Source: Flavihumibacter rivuli
GTDB taxonomy: Bacteria; Bacteroidota; Bacteroidia; Chitinophagales; Chitinophagaceae
Assembly: GCF_018595685.2 (NCBI RefSeq)
Contig: NZ_CP092334.1
Coordinates: forward strand, 1,516,001-1,580,000
Direction of reading: 5' to 3'
DNA: 64,000 nt
Part shown: piece by piece, positions 27,615 through 35,246 of the stretch
Layout: each line of letters starts with the position of its first letter
How positions within the stretch are numbered: position 1 is the stretch's first letter
Position numbers and translations under genes: made by a program
Notes under the pieces: generated by a model
What the model saw: only the letters and a program-made list of their open reading frames with translations
The model's database searches: none
Told to the model about the DNA's origin: nothing

Positions 27615-28271
27615 CTATTCATTTTTCAGGATCTCCAGGGTCTTCTTTGGCCCCATACAGAAAAGCAGGTCAAGGATGGATAAACCCGGAAGGAATCCAT
27701 TCCGTTCTTCGAAGACTTGCGGGTACCGTTGTACGGGATAGGTTTCCAACCAGGAAGCCTGGTTATTGGGAAGGAATTCACCTGCTACCTGACGAAGAGC
27801 TTCAGGTGATAGAGCACCGTCAATGGCGGGGCTATCAACCACGTTCATCTCCCAGATTCCACCCAACTGGCGATTGACCCATTGCAAGCCAGACAGGTTC
27901 CATTCGACCAGCGATTCTGTAGGCTGCTCAAATAAAGCTGCCAGTTCGTCACGGTAGTGCTCAAACCAGGGAGACCGATTATAACAGGAAACGATCCCCC
28001 TCCAATGCTCCACTTTCCACCTTCCACCAGCCGTCCGGATCTTCCCATAAGGCGTTCGCTGGTCCCTGCCCGAAATCAGGGGAATGGACAAACGCATCAA
28101 TCCATGACCACTTCCAAGCCAGCAACGGTTCCGAAAACTCACTTTTTCATGAGGTACATATATAATAATATTTAAATATTTATATTTAACAGCTTTTTTA
28201 AACCAATTAACACTTGCAAAATATTGTAAATCAATATTTAATGATAATGTATTTTTTAAATTACCTGACAT
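27615..28271 (-). CDS. WbqC family protein
   Basis: About 218 residues matching the WbqC-like family across its length: DLQYFASVNWFKKAVKYKYL near the start, then VSFRNRCWLGSGHGLMRLSI, WRGIVSCYNRSPWFEHYRDE, and the C-terminal GFLPGLSILDLLFCMGP. WbqC proteins occur in O-antigen and glycan gene sets and are thought to be involved in sugar or glycan modification, but no reaction has been firmly shown (family knowledge, limited). ATG at 28271 is preferred; an in-frame TTG at 28310 would add 13 residues with no family match. The first third of the gene is strikingly AT-rich while the rest is not. No glycan genes are adjacent. Confidence 0.8.
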   Translation of the reverse strand: MSGNLKNTLSLNIDLQYFASVNWFKKAVKYKYLNIIIYVPHEKVSFRNRCWLGSGHGLMRLSIPLISGRDQRTPYGKIRTAGGRWKVEHWRGIVSCYNRSPWFEHYRDELAALFEQPTESLVEWNLSGLQWVNRQLGGIWEMNVVDSPAIDGALSPEALRQVAGEFLPNNQASWLETYPVQRYPQVFEERNGFLPGLSILDLLFCMGPKKTLEILKNE

Positions 28272-28560
28272 CTTTTTATTGGTTATTTCGGATTGGTCTG
28301 ATTGAAACAAATGTACCTTATATTAAATTTATTATCGCTCATTAATTGTTATAATTAACTACAAAACAATATTTTAGATAGTAATTATTAATGCTAAATA
28401 TTTTGACATAAACCATTTCATTAAAAAATGATGATAAAACACCCTTAGCCTAAATATTTTGGCAGTAAAGATAACAGCATATTTGCAATTGAATTTGCCA
28501 ATAATTCAACTATCCCCTACCTTTCGGGTCCTAACATTAAAAAAGCGATAAACGATCTAT
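28272..28560. other. AT-rich intergenic region between divergent genes
   Basis: Strongly AT-rich, unlike the rest of the window. It contains two copies of CTAAATATTTTG (28394-28405 and 28450-28461) and no open frame of interest. It must hold the promoters of both the WbqC gene and the lipoprotein gene. I see no tRNA, hairpin terminator or insertion-sequence ends. Confidence 0.6.
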
Positions 28561-29007
28561 ATGCAATTAAAATGGCTGTTGGCCGCAGCTCCCCTAGCCT
28601 TCCTGGGAGCCTGTAAGCAACCCCAGATTCCGGAATACCAGGCCTTTGAAAACTTTAGGATCAATAAAGTAGGATTAGGGGAGTCTGTCGTTTCGGCAGA
28701 CATCAAATATTATAACCCGAATAATTTCGCCTTGCAGTTAAGGGGGGCGGAACTGGATGTTTCGATAAATAACCGCTATGTTGGAAGGACCGTATTGGAC
28801 ACCCTGGTGACGATCCCGAAAATGGACACCTTCTATTTGCCGATGCAAATGAAGGTTGACATGAAACAGTTGGTCTCGAACGCCCTCTCCCTTTTGATCA
28901 ATTCCGAGATCGATGTGAAGGTGAATGGTAAGGTTAAGATGGGAAAATCAGGGGTCTATTTTAACGTACCGGTCAATTACCAGGGGAAGCAGGAGATCGA
29001 CTGGTGA
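28561..29007 (+). CDS. LEA14-like (WHy domain) lipoprotein
   Basis: A 148-residue lipoprotein with signal MQLKWLLAAAPLAFLGAC (lipobox LGAC, Cys18). The rest is a single LEA type 2 / WHy domain: FENFRINKVGLGESVVSADI, then YYNPNNFALQLRGAELDVSI, the asparagine-proline pattern typical of the fold. WHy/LEA14 proteins have an immunoglobulin-like fold and are linked to desiccation or stress tolerance in plants; in bacteria the role is unclear. It is a monocistronic gene on the plus strand, followed by a 324-base gap with two strong hairpins. Confidence 0.83.
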   Translation: MQLKWLLAAAPLAFLGACKQPQIPEYQAFENFRINKVGLGESVVSADIKYYNPNNFALQLRGAELDVSINNRYVGRTVLDTLVTIPKMDTFYLPMQMKVDMKQLVSNALSLLINSEIDVKVNGKVKMGKSGVYFNVPVNYQGKQEIDW

Positions 29008-29164
29008 GTGCAGGAAAACAACTTTTCCAGGAACTGGATCTGAAAAGGGCTGATCTGAATAACATAAGGTAGCCTGGATGCGGGAACAGGTTTTCCCTAC
29101 ATATGATCTTTTTTAATCTGTTATTTTCTTAAATATATCATCAACTATTGTACAAGCCTGACCA

Positions 29165-29206
29165 AAAAAGAAGGGTGGACCGAATACCCGGTCCACCCTT
29201 CTTTTT
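29165..29206. terminator. Strong bidirectional terminator hairpin
   Basis: A perfect 18-bp stem (29165-29182 with 29189-29206), six-base loop AATACC, A-run on the left and T-run on the right, so it can stop transcription from both sides between the convergent lipoprotein and HMA genes. Confidence 0.88.
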
Positions 29207-29280
29207 GAGACAAAACCATCCGGGAAACCTGATCCTTTTCCCTCGACATCTTCCTTTTGACAGGCATGTTTTCGCCAAAA

Positions 29281-29316
29281 GAAATGGGCTTCCACTTATC
29301 AGTGAAAGCCCATTTC
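29281..29316 (-). terminator. Hairpin after the HMA protein gene
   Basis: GAAATGGGCTT (29281-29291) pairs with AAGCCCATTTC (29306-29316); CACT and AGTG inside extend the stem. On the minus strand it is followed by CTTTTGG, a weak U-tract, 16 bases after the stop at 29332. Confidence 0.65.
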
Positions 29317-29331
29317 AATATAATTCGGGGA

Positions 29332-29697
29332 CTAATTCTTTTTCATCCCGCCACCATCTGCTGGTTTCTTACAGCATTTGGGTAGCTTTTGATAAGACTC
29401 CTCATTTGCTGTAACGTCATCCGCATCATACCCGATATTGGCAATCGCTGTCTTGATATTTTCAACATTGGTCCGGTCGGTCAGGTAGGTAACCTTTGTG
29501 GTCTTCCTTTTGTAATCCACCACCGTTTTGGTTACCCCTGTTTCCCTTGCCATCCACTTTTCGATCCTATCCTTGCACATTTCACACTGAACTGTAGGGG
29601 TAGAAATGGCGACCGTGACAGAAGCTTTTTTGGCCTGGGCACTTGCATTGATGCCAAAGCCCAAAACCAATAACATGATCCCGATTATCTTTTTCAT
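29332..29697 (-). CDS. Secreted heavy-metal-associated (HMA) domain protein
   Basis: A 121-residue exported protein. The signal peptide ends near GFGINASAQA; one HMA ferredoxin-like domain follows, with the metal site TVQCEMCKDRIEKWM (CxxC) and the usual second half VTYLTDRTNVENIKTAIANI. The tail ends KCCKKPADGGGMKKN, adding two adjacent cysteines that could form a second binding point. HMA domains carry Cu+, Zn2+ or similar ions; the periplasmic location suggests metal capture or delivery. It lies 25 bases downstream of pyrE on the same strand, so the two may share a message although their functions do not obviously match. Confidence 0.87.
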   Translation of the reverse strand: MKKIIGIMLLVLGFGINASAQAKKASVTVAISTPTVQCEMCKDRIEKWMARETGVTKTVVDYKRKTTKVTYLTDRTNVENIKTAIANIGYDADDVTANEESYQKLPKCCKKPADGGGMKKN

Positions 29698-29722
29698 GGT
29701 ATACAGTATTTGCTACAAGATA

Positions 29723-30358
29723 CTAAACTCCCTTCCAGTTAGCGGGGTCCTCGCGCCATTTTAACAGAACGGATTCTGTTTCCGCCGCAATGGTCCCTTT
29801 CTCCAGTGCCAGTCCTACCAGGTTAGCATAGTTGGTCAGTGATTTATAGGGCACTCCTGCCTTGGCAAAGGCTTCCTCGGCAACCGTAAAGCCATAAGTG
29901 AAAATGGAGACCATCCCTACCACTTCCAAACCAGCTTCCTTCAATACATCCACTACCTGGAGACTGCTCTTTCCGGTGGAAATAAGGTCCTCGATCACCA
30001 CCACCTTCTGTCCTTTTTCATAGGAACCTTCGATCTGGTTACCCAGGCCATGTTCCTTGGGCTTTGGACGAACATAGATATAGGGCAGTTTTAGTTGGTC
30101 TGCCGCCATGGCGCCCCAGGCGATCCCGGCCGTTGCAACACCGGCCAGCAGGTCAGCTTCAGGGAAGGATTCAAAGATCACATTACACATCTCCGATTTG
30201 ATGAAGTCGCGGATATAGGGAAAGGACAATACCTTCCTGTTATCGCAGTAAATGGGGCTTTTCCAGCCGCTGGCCCAGGTAAAGGGCTGCTCCGGGCTTA
30301 ATTTGATGGCGTTGATCTGCAGCAGTTTTTCCGCCACTGCCTTTTCGTTCGACTTCAT
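29723..30358 (-). CDS. pyrE: Orotate phosphoribosyltransferase
   Basis: A 211-residue enzyme that converts orotate and PRPP to OMP in pyrimidine synthesis. It has the type I phosphoribosyltransferase fold with PRPP motif KVVVIEDLISTGKSSLQVVD, the N-terminal substrate region FTWASGWKSPIYCDNRKVL, and the flexible loop RPKPKEHGLGNQIEG. Length is normal for the family. It is divergent from a Nudix gene 72 bases away. Two other genes of the same pathway, pyrB and pyrR, lie within 4 kb on the same strand but are separated by the Nudix, thioesterase and coaD genes. Confidence 0.96.
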   Translation of the reverse strand: MKSNEKAVAEKLLQINAIKLSPEQPFTWASGWKSPIYCDNRKVLSFPYIRDFIKSEMCNVIFESFPEADLLAGVATAGIAWGAMAADQLKLPYIYVRPKPKEHGLGNQIEGSYEKGQKVVVIEDLISTGKSSLQVVDVLKEAGLEVVGMVSIFTYGFTVAEEAFAKAGVPYKSLTNYANLVGLALEKGTIAAETESVLLKWREDPANWKGV

Positions 30359-30430
30359 ATAAAGTTTTTAATCTTTGCAGGAAATGTTTCGGGCCGCAAA
30401 TTAACCCGAAAAAACCAACCGATCAGCAAT

Positions 30431-31051
30431 ATGTACATAAAGGTCTACTTCAACGCCAACCCCCTATTCCTTTGCGACGCCATCGAGCCCGCCCTTGAAC
30501 CCTATCTCCACCATGATGACGCGGTCTTCATTGATGAATTCTCCCTGCCTGCCATCAAATCAATGATCCATGAGATGGAGAACCAAAAAGTGCACGCAGG
30601 TATTATCCTGCACCAGGACCTGGAGGAATTGAAAAAAGCCTTCTGGAAAAAATTCACCCTTTTCCAGGCAGGTGGTGGTGCGGTCTGGAATGAACAAAAC
30701 GAAATACTATTCATGTTCAGGCGGGGGAAATGGGACCTGCCGAAAGGAAAACTGGATCCCAATGAGTCCATTGAAGAGTGCGCTATCAGGGAAGTTAAGG
30801 AAGAAACAGGTCTCGATAATATTACCTTGGTCAAACCGCTGATCACCACCTACCACACCTACCATGAAAGTGGCAAGCATATCCTGAAGGAGTCCTACTG
30901 GTTTGAAATGAGGGTTGCAGGCCCACAGCAACTCGTTCCCCAAACAGAGGAGCAGATCACGGAATTGAAATGGCTGGCCAGGGAGCGATGGATTGAGGTA
31001 GGATCCAACACTTTCCCCTCAATCATTGATGTGTTGGATTGTTATCGTTAA
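30431..31051 (+). CDS. Nudix hydrolase with N-terminal extension
   Basis: A 206-residue protein. The Nudix box GX5EX7REUXEEXGU is complete, from G106 to L128 (start GKLDPNESIEECAIREVKEE). Before it lies an 80-residue domain (MYIKVYFNANPLFLCDAIEP onward) that resembles no domain I can name and has a mixed alpha/beta look. Nudix enzymes hydrolyse nucleoside diphosphates linked to other groups; the substrate cannot be read here. Its stop overlaps the end of the thioesterase gene on the other strand by three bases, so there is no room for a terminator between them. Confidence 0.9.
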   Translation: MYIKVYFNANPLFLCDAIEPALEPYLHHDDAVFIDEFSLPAIKSMIHEMENQKVHAGIILHQDLEELKKAFWKKFTLFQAGGGAVWNEQNEILFMFRRGKWDLPKGKLDPNESIEECAIREVKEETGLDNITLVKPLITTYHTYHESGKHILKESYWFEMRVAGPQQLVPQTEEQITELKWLARERWIEVGSNTFPSIIDVLDCYR

Positions 31052-31491
31052 GGTGTTGCCTGCTTGTTCTTAAGGATGGCGACCGTAAGACGGCTAAGGC
31101 AAACCAGCTTACCCTTCTCGTCTTCGATCCTGATATCCCAAACCTGGGTGGTGGCGCCCCGGTGGACAGGACGGGCAGTGCCGGTAACATAACCGGAACG
31201 TGCACTGCGTATATGGTTGGCATTGACCTCCAGGCCAACGGCCAGGAATTTGTTTGGATCCACTGACATGGCTGCCCCTACGCTGCCAAGGGTCTCTGCC
31301 AGGGATACAGAAGCCCCTCCATGCAAGAGACCATATGGTTGTTTGGTACGGTGGTCAACAGGCATCCTTGCTTTCAGGTAATCCGGGCCAATTTCAGTCC
31401 ATTCCATACCCAGGTGCTCACCGAGTGTACCCTTACCAAGTGCAGTAAGTTGTTCCAAAGAAAGGGAAGGATCAAACCAGATGGGTTCCAT
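31048..31491 (-). CDS. Hotdog-fold thioesterase (PaaI/YdiI/MenI type)
   Basis: A 147-residue hotdog thioesterase. The characteristic region YGLLHGGASVSLAETLGSVG holds the helix and the catalytic acid, and GYVTGTARPVHRGATTQVWD is the family's later beta-sheet part. These enzymes hydrolyse aryl or acyl-CoA esters; MenI acts on DHNA-CoA in menaquinone synthesis, but this organism has the futalosine enzyme MqnE (57578-58750), so a MenI role is unlikely (inference). It starts one base after the coaD stop (TAATATG), so it is translated after coaD from one message. Confidence 0.88.
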   Translation of the reverse strand: MEPIWFDPSLSLEQLTALGKGTLGEHLGMEWTEIGPDYLKARMPVDHRTKQPYGLLHGGASVSLAETLGSVGAAMSVDPNKFLAVGLEVNANHIRSARSGYVTGTARPVHRGATTQVWDIRIEDEKGKLVCLSRLTVAILKNKQATP

Positions 31492-31492
31492 A

Positions 31493-31969
31493 TTATTTCA
31501 GGTTCTTAAGGCTTTCCGCCACGGCCTGGGGAATAAAGGGAGTGGCATCGCCATTGTTACGGATGATATCCCGAACAATGGTTGACGCTACGGAAGTGTA
31601 TTTGGGCTCACCCGTCAGGAATATCGTCTCAATTTCCTTATCCAGGGTCCGGTTGGCGTCGGCAATGGTCTTTTCATATTCAAAATCACTCACATACCTG
31701 ATCCCCCGGAGGATGAACCTTGCGCCAATCTCCTCACAGAACTTTACGGTCAGGCCTTCATAAACAGCCCCTTCCACTTTGGGTTCATCCTTAAAGATCT
31801 CGCTGATCCACAGCAAGCGCTGCTCAGGGGAAAACATGGGCGCCTTGGCAGCATTAAGGCCTATGCCAATGATTATCTTGTCAAACAGGGGAAGTGCCCT
31901 ATTGACAATATCCACATGCCCAAGGGTAATGGGATCGAATGTTCCGGGAAAGAGGCAGATACGCTGCAT
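31493..31969 (-). CDS. coaD: Phosphopantetheine adenylyltransferase
   Basis: A 158-residue enzyme of coenzyme A synthesis that joins 4'-phosphopantetheine to AMP. Nucleotidyltransferase motif PGTFDPITLGHVDIV (contains the GHxD variant TLGH) is near the N-terminus, and the C-terminal TSVASTIVRDIIRNNGD includes the ISSS/T-like motif. Length is standard. ATG at 31969 is preferred, since the upstream GTG (32005) would add 12 residues overlapping the terminator of pyrB. It probably forms a small operon with the thioesterase. Confidence 0.95.
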   Translation of the reverse strand: MQRICLFPGTFDPITLGHVDIVNRALPLFDKIIIGIGLNAAKAPMFSPEQRLLWISEIFKDEPKVEGAVYEGLTVKFCEEIGARFILRGIRYVSDFEYEKTIADANRTLDKEIETIFLTGEPKYTSVASTIVRDIIRNNGDATPFIPQAVAESLKNLK

Positions 31970-31995
31970 AGTTGAAAATGAAGGCGTGAAGATAG

Positions 31996-32028
31996 GAAAA
32001 AGCACCTGACAGCATCAAGCTGCCAGGC
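31996..32028 (-). terminator. Intrinsic terminator between pyrB and coaD
   Basis: On the minus strand CCTGGCAGC pairs with GCTGTCAGG around TTGAT, followed by TGCTTTTTCC. It lies just after the pyrB stop and just before the coaD ATG, so it may separate the units or partly attenuate readthrough. Confidence 0.75.
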
Positions 32029-32035
32029 AATAAGA

Positions 32036-32965
32036 TTATTCCGGCTTCCTTCCGGACAGCAGGTAGAGCACAGCCATCCTCACCGCAACCCCGTTCTCCA
32101 CCTGTTGGAGGATGATGGACTGCTTGCTGTCTGCAACATCACTGTCCAATTCCACCCCACGGTTGATCGGGCCCGGGTGCATGACCCATATTTGTTTATC
32201 AAGGCTATCGAGCAGGCTTTTCTTCACCCCATAAGCCAGGTTATATTCCCTTAAGGAGGAAAAAAGGACCTGGTTCTGGCGTTCCAGTTGAATGCGCAAT
32301 ACATTGGCCACATCGCACCATTGCAACGCCTTCACGATATCATATTCAACCCTGATATCGAAGGCTTCGGCCATATGTTTGGGGATCAGGGTGGGCGGAC
32401 CGGCCACCATTACCTCAGCCCCCATCTTTTTCAGTAGGTAAATATTGCTCAGGGCTACCCGGGAATGCATAATATCACCAAGGATGGCGATCTTCTTTCC
32501 TTCCAATGTTCCCAGTTTCTCCCTGATCGAAAAAGCATCCAGCAAGGCCTGGGTGGGGTGTTCATTGATCCCGTCACCGGCATTGATGATGGCAGCAGGG
32601 ATATGTTTTGCAAGGAAATGCGGCGCACCGCTTGCACTATGCCGCATCACCACCATATCCACTTTCATGCTCAGGATATTATTCACTGTATCCAACAGGG
32701 TCTCCCCTTTTGAAACGGAAGAACCGCTGGCCGTGAAGTTGATGGTATCAGCGCTGAGGCGCTTTTCAGCCAACTCAAAGGATATCCTCGTACGGGTGGA
32801 ATTCTCGTAAAACAGGTTCACAATGGTCACATCCCTGAGGGAGGGAACCTTCTTAATGGGGCGCTGTAATACTTCTTTGAATTGGGTGGCAGTATCTAAA
32901 ATAATTTGGATGTCCTGGGGAGTGAGATCTCTAATGCCGAGTAGATGTTTAGTACTGAGTTGCAT
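32036..32965 (-). CDS. pyrB: Aspartate carbamoyltransferase catalytic subunit
   Basis: A 309-residue transcarbamoylase that makes N-carbamoyl-aspartate. The carbamoyl-phosphate motif FYENSTRTRISFE is present near residue 53, followed by the MRHSASGAPHFLA loop, GDGINEHPTQALLDAF, and the aspartate-side motif HPGPINRGVE. Length is normal for a catalytic chain. No regulatory subunit pyrI is adjacent. It is downstream of pyrR, with a 100-base gap that holds a small GCCGG-AAAGA-CCGGC hairpin. Confidence 0.96.
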   Translation of the reverse strand: MQLSTKHLLGIRDLTPQDIQIILDTATQFKEVLQRPIKKVPSLRDVTIVNLFYENSTRTRISFELAEKRLSADTINFTASGSSVSKGETLLDTVNNILSMKVDMVVMRHSASGAPHFLAKHIPAAIINAGDGINEHPTQALLDAFSIREKLGTLEGKKIAILGDIMHSRVALSNIYLLKKMGAEVMVAGPPTLIPKHMAEAFDIRVEYDIVKALQWCDVANVLRIQLERQNQVLFSSLREYNLAYGVKKSLLDSLDKQIWVMHPGPINRGVELDSDVADSKQSIILQQVENGVAVRMAVLYLLSGRKPE

Positions 32966-33065
32966 TAAGATGCAAAGTTAAACGTTAGCAAAGCATTTAC
33001 AAAAACTGGTTTTCCTGCCTGCCGGAAAGACCGGCCCTCCCCATCCTGCATGGCCATCCACCTGG

Positions 33066-33587
33066 CTATAATAGCACAACCTCATCCTTGCCCTGGTTCT
33101 CCTTCCAGAATACGGTTACCTTCTGGGAAACGATGGAATCAATGGACTTGCCACAATAGTCCGGTTGGATAGGCAACTGCCGGCTAAACCTCCGGTCAAC
33201 CAATACGCAGAGCTCCACCTTTTCAGGCCTACCGAAATCAAGTAGGGCATCCAATGCAGCGCGGATGGTCCTTCCGGTATACAATACATCGTCTATCAGG
33301 ATCACCTTCTTGTTCTCAATGGAGAAAGGAATATCGGTATGGTTGGGCACATGCAGTTCTTTCCGGATATCATCCCTGTAAAAAGTGATATCCAGTTTGC
33401 CATATTCCAGTTTACCGGCGGGCAGGAGGTTCCTGACCTCGCCCACGATCCGGTCACTTAGCCAAACCCCACGGGGCTGGATGCCGATGATACAGGTATT
33501 GTCCAGCCCGGGATGGTTTTCAAGTATCTGGTGACTAAGCCTCTTGATGGTCATGGCCAATTGTTCGCTGCTAAGTATCGTCTTCAA
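33066..33587 (-). CDS. pyrR: PyrR-like pyrimidine regulator / uracil phosphoribosyltransferase
   Basis: A 173-residue type I phosphoribosyltransferase with PRPP motif KVILIDDVLYTGRTIRAALD, the PyrR feature IIGIQPRGVWLSDRIVGEV near the N-terminus, and the later LVDRRFSRQLPIQPDYCGK. PyrR in Firmicutes binds the pyr mRNA leader and also has uracil phosphoribosyltransferase activity; in Bacteroidota the RNA-binding role is less certain. Direct linkage to pyrB supports a pyrimidine-regulatory role. It is followed by an attenuator-like hairpin before pyrB, but I cannot see the conserved PyrR-binding RNA box. Confidence 0.9.
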   Translation of the reverse strand: MKTILSSEQLAMTIKRLSHQILENHPGLDNTCIIGIQPRGVWLSDRIVGEVRNLLPAGKLEYGKLDITFYRDDIRKELHVPNHTDIPFSIENKKVILIDDVLYTGRTIRAALDALLDFGRPEKVELCVLVDRRFSRQLPIQPDYCGKSIDSIVSQKVTVFWKENQGKDEVVLL

Positions 33588-33630
33588 TGCCGGAAATTTT
33601 TGCTAAAATAAGACAAGCAGACGGGTAAAT

Positions 33631-33657
33631 AAAAAAGAGCCGCATTGCTGCGGCCCT
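33631..33657 (-). terminator. Intrinsic terminator after first barrel gene
   Basis: GCCGCA-loop-TGCGGC stem (33639-33644 with 33649-33654), followed on the minus strand by a U-tract from the A-run at 33631-33636. It lies about 25 bases after the stop at 33681. Confidence 0.85.
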
Positions 33658-33680
33658 TCGATCATATTTGCCCGGGAAGC

Positions 33681-34253
33681 TTACTTTCCACCAAAGGTGT
33701 AGAACAAACCTACCTGGAACACACCATTCTTTACATTAGCCTCACCTGATTCTTCAATCTTGCTCAGGCCAAGGTTATAACGGGCGTTTACGCCAAAGCC
33801 CTGTGCAAACTGGTAGCCGGCACCGAAAGCCCAGGAGAAGTCAGTTGACTTGAAGCTATCCTTAACATCTTCTGATTCACCATCGGCCTTCAATTTTGCA
33901 GAAAGCAGGAAACCCAGCTGGGGACCGGTTTCAGCGAAGAACCCGGAATTGGTATGGTACTGGAACAATACCGGGATATTCAGGTAGTCAAGGTTCAACT
34001 TTAAATCGAGGGACTCATCATCGTACTTGGCACCCTGTCCGGAATAAACCAGTTCAGGCTGTACCTTAAAGCTTTCGTTGATAGAGAAACGTGCAAAAGC
34101 GCCGGCATTAAAACCTACTTTCATTTTTGCATCATCAGCATCGCTGCCAATCACGTTAGCAAAATTAGCACCTGCCTTTACACCATACTGCACCTGAGCC
34201 TTAGCTGTTCCGAGTGCAGCTGCGCCTAATAAAACTAAAAATACTTTCTTCAT
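33681..34253 (-). CDS. Outer-membrane beta-barrel protein (PorT-like family)
   Basis: A 190-residue exported barrel. Signal peptide MKKVFLVLLGAAALGTAKAQ is followed by an eight-stranded-type barrel with the family segments VQYGVKAGANFANVIG, FNAGAFARFSINESFKVQPE, LDYLNIPVLFQYHTNSGFFA, GPQLGFLLSAKLKADGES and the aromatic end VFQVGLFYTFGGK. Such small porin-like proteins are very common in Bacteroidota and usually have no known substrate. It is the closest to pyrR of three tandem paralogues; each has its own terminator hairpin and probably its own promoter. Confidence 0.88.
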   Translation of the reverse strand: MKKVFLVLLGAAALGTAKAQVQYGVKAGANFANVIGSDADDAKMKVGFNAGAFARFSINESFKVQPELVYSGQGAKYDDESLDLKLNLDYLNIPVLFQYHTNSGFFAETGPQLGFLLSAKLKADGESEDVKDSFKSTDFSWAFGAGYQFAQGFGVNARYNLGLSKIEESGEANVKNGVFQVGLFYTFGGK

Positions 34254-34275
34254 GATAAGAATTGATTTGGTTTTG

Positions 34276-34283
34276 CAAACCTA
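34276..34283 (-). promoter_or_regulatory. Candidate -7 promoter element for barrel gene
   Basis: TAGGTTTG on the minus strand fits TAnnTTTG, 23 bases before the ATG of the gene ending at 34253. Confidence 0.4.
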
Positions 34284-34396
34284 CAAACGCAGCACAAAGG
34301 ATTTTATTGTTAAGGGTTCAAACCGCATAAATAAGTGATGAACTGGCGATTCTTGATAAGTTCAATAAACTATTCGATTAATCATCAGTGTTATGT

Positions 34397-34424
34397 AAAA
34401 AAAAGGCTGCACAATCGCAGCCCT
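34397..34424 (-). terminator. Intrinsic terminator after second barrel gene
   Basis: GGCTGC (34405-34410) pairs with GCAGCC (34417-34422); a run of eight A on the plus strand gives the U-tract. Stop of the gene is at 34446. Confidence 0.88.
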
Positions 34425-34445
34425 TCTCAACATTCGATAGTCCGG

Positions 34446-35033
34446 TTATTTTCCTTTGAATACATAGAAGAGGCCAACCTGGATAACACTGTTCTTGGTA
34501 TCCACCTCCTGCTCGATCAATGCCTCCCCATCGATCACTTTGCTTAGGCCAAGGCAATAGCGGGCATTGAATCCTAATCCTGATTTCAGTTGGTAACCTA
34601 ACCCAAAGGCCCAGTTGAAGTCAAATGACTTGGTATAATCCTTGAAGTCCACCGAAGTGCCTTCCGATTCTACTTTTGAATTCACCAGGAATCCCAACTG
34701 TGGTCCTGTTTCCCCAAAAAATCCGCCAGGTGTATGGTATTGGAACATGATGGGAACGGTGATGTAGCCAAACCTGAATTCCCCACTGACATCCTGATCA
34801 TCGGCCTTAGTTCCAAGCGCAGAATACACCAATTCCGGCTGGAACTTTATACTCTCGTTAATGGAAAACCTTGCAAAAGCACCTCCATAAAAGGAAGTAT
34901 GGGTCTTGGCGCCTTCTGAATCATCACCTACCAGTGTTGAAAAATTCACCCCGGCCTTGGCCCCAAATTGTACCTGGGCATTGGCCAGGTAGCCCATGAA
35001 AGCAAGGAAAGAAAGCAATAAGATCTTTTTCAT
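34446..35033 (-). CDS. Outer-membrane beta-barrel protein (PorT-like family)
   Basis: Second paralogue, 195 residues from ATG at 35033. The signal peptide MKKILLLSFLAFMGYLANAQ is followed by VQFGAKAGVNFSTLVGDD, GAFARFSINESIKFQPELVY, GYITVPIMFQYHTPGGFFGE and the C-terminal VIQVGLFYVFKGK. An upstream in-frame ATG at 35156 would add 41 residues with no signal-peptide logic and is rejected. Similar to the gene at 33681-34253 over its whole length. Confidence 0.87.
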   Translation of the reverse strand: MKKILLLSFLAFMGYLANAQVQFGAKAGVNFSTLVGDDSEGAKTHTSFYGGAFARFSINESIKFQPELVYSALGTKADDQDVSGEFRFGYITVPIMFQYHTPGGFFGETGPQLGFLVNSKVESEGTSVDFKDYTKSFDFNWAFGLGYQLKSGLGFNARYCLGLSKVIDGEALIEQEVDTKNSVIQVGLFYVFKGK

Positions 35034-35194
35034 GATTGCTGATTTAGGTTGCAAATTGTAAGGAATAAGGTAAGTTTTTTTCCCAATATTTTCATTCCTG
35101 AGGCATAATTGGCTGATCAGGGAGACCTTACCCATGATTATTCGCATAAGGGACACTGATATTCGTCAGGAAACAGGGCTCCCATTAAAACCAA

Positions 35195-35215
35195 CAGGGA
35201 GGATAAACCTCCCTG
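35195..35215 (-). terminator. Hairpin after third barrel gene
   Basis: CAGGGAGG (35195-35202) and CCTCCCTG (35208-35215) with loop ATAAA. On the minus strand the downstream sequence is TTGGTTTTAAT, a weak U-tract. The stop is at 35247. Confidence 0.7.
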
Positions 35216-35246
35216 CCAGATTAAAATTTTACGGACAAAGCCTTCT

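Larger units (their letters stand above)
29008..29331. other. Intergenic stretch with two hairpins
   Basis: The 324-base gap between the convergent LEA14-like and HMA genes holds the bidirectional hairpin at 29165-29206 and the hairpin at 29281-29316. I see no supported open frame and no RNA gene. The stretch between 29008 and 29164 has no visible structure. Confidence 0.6.
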
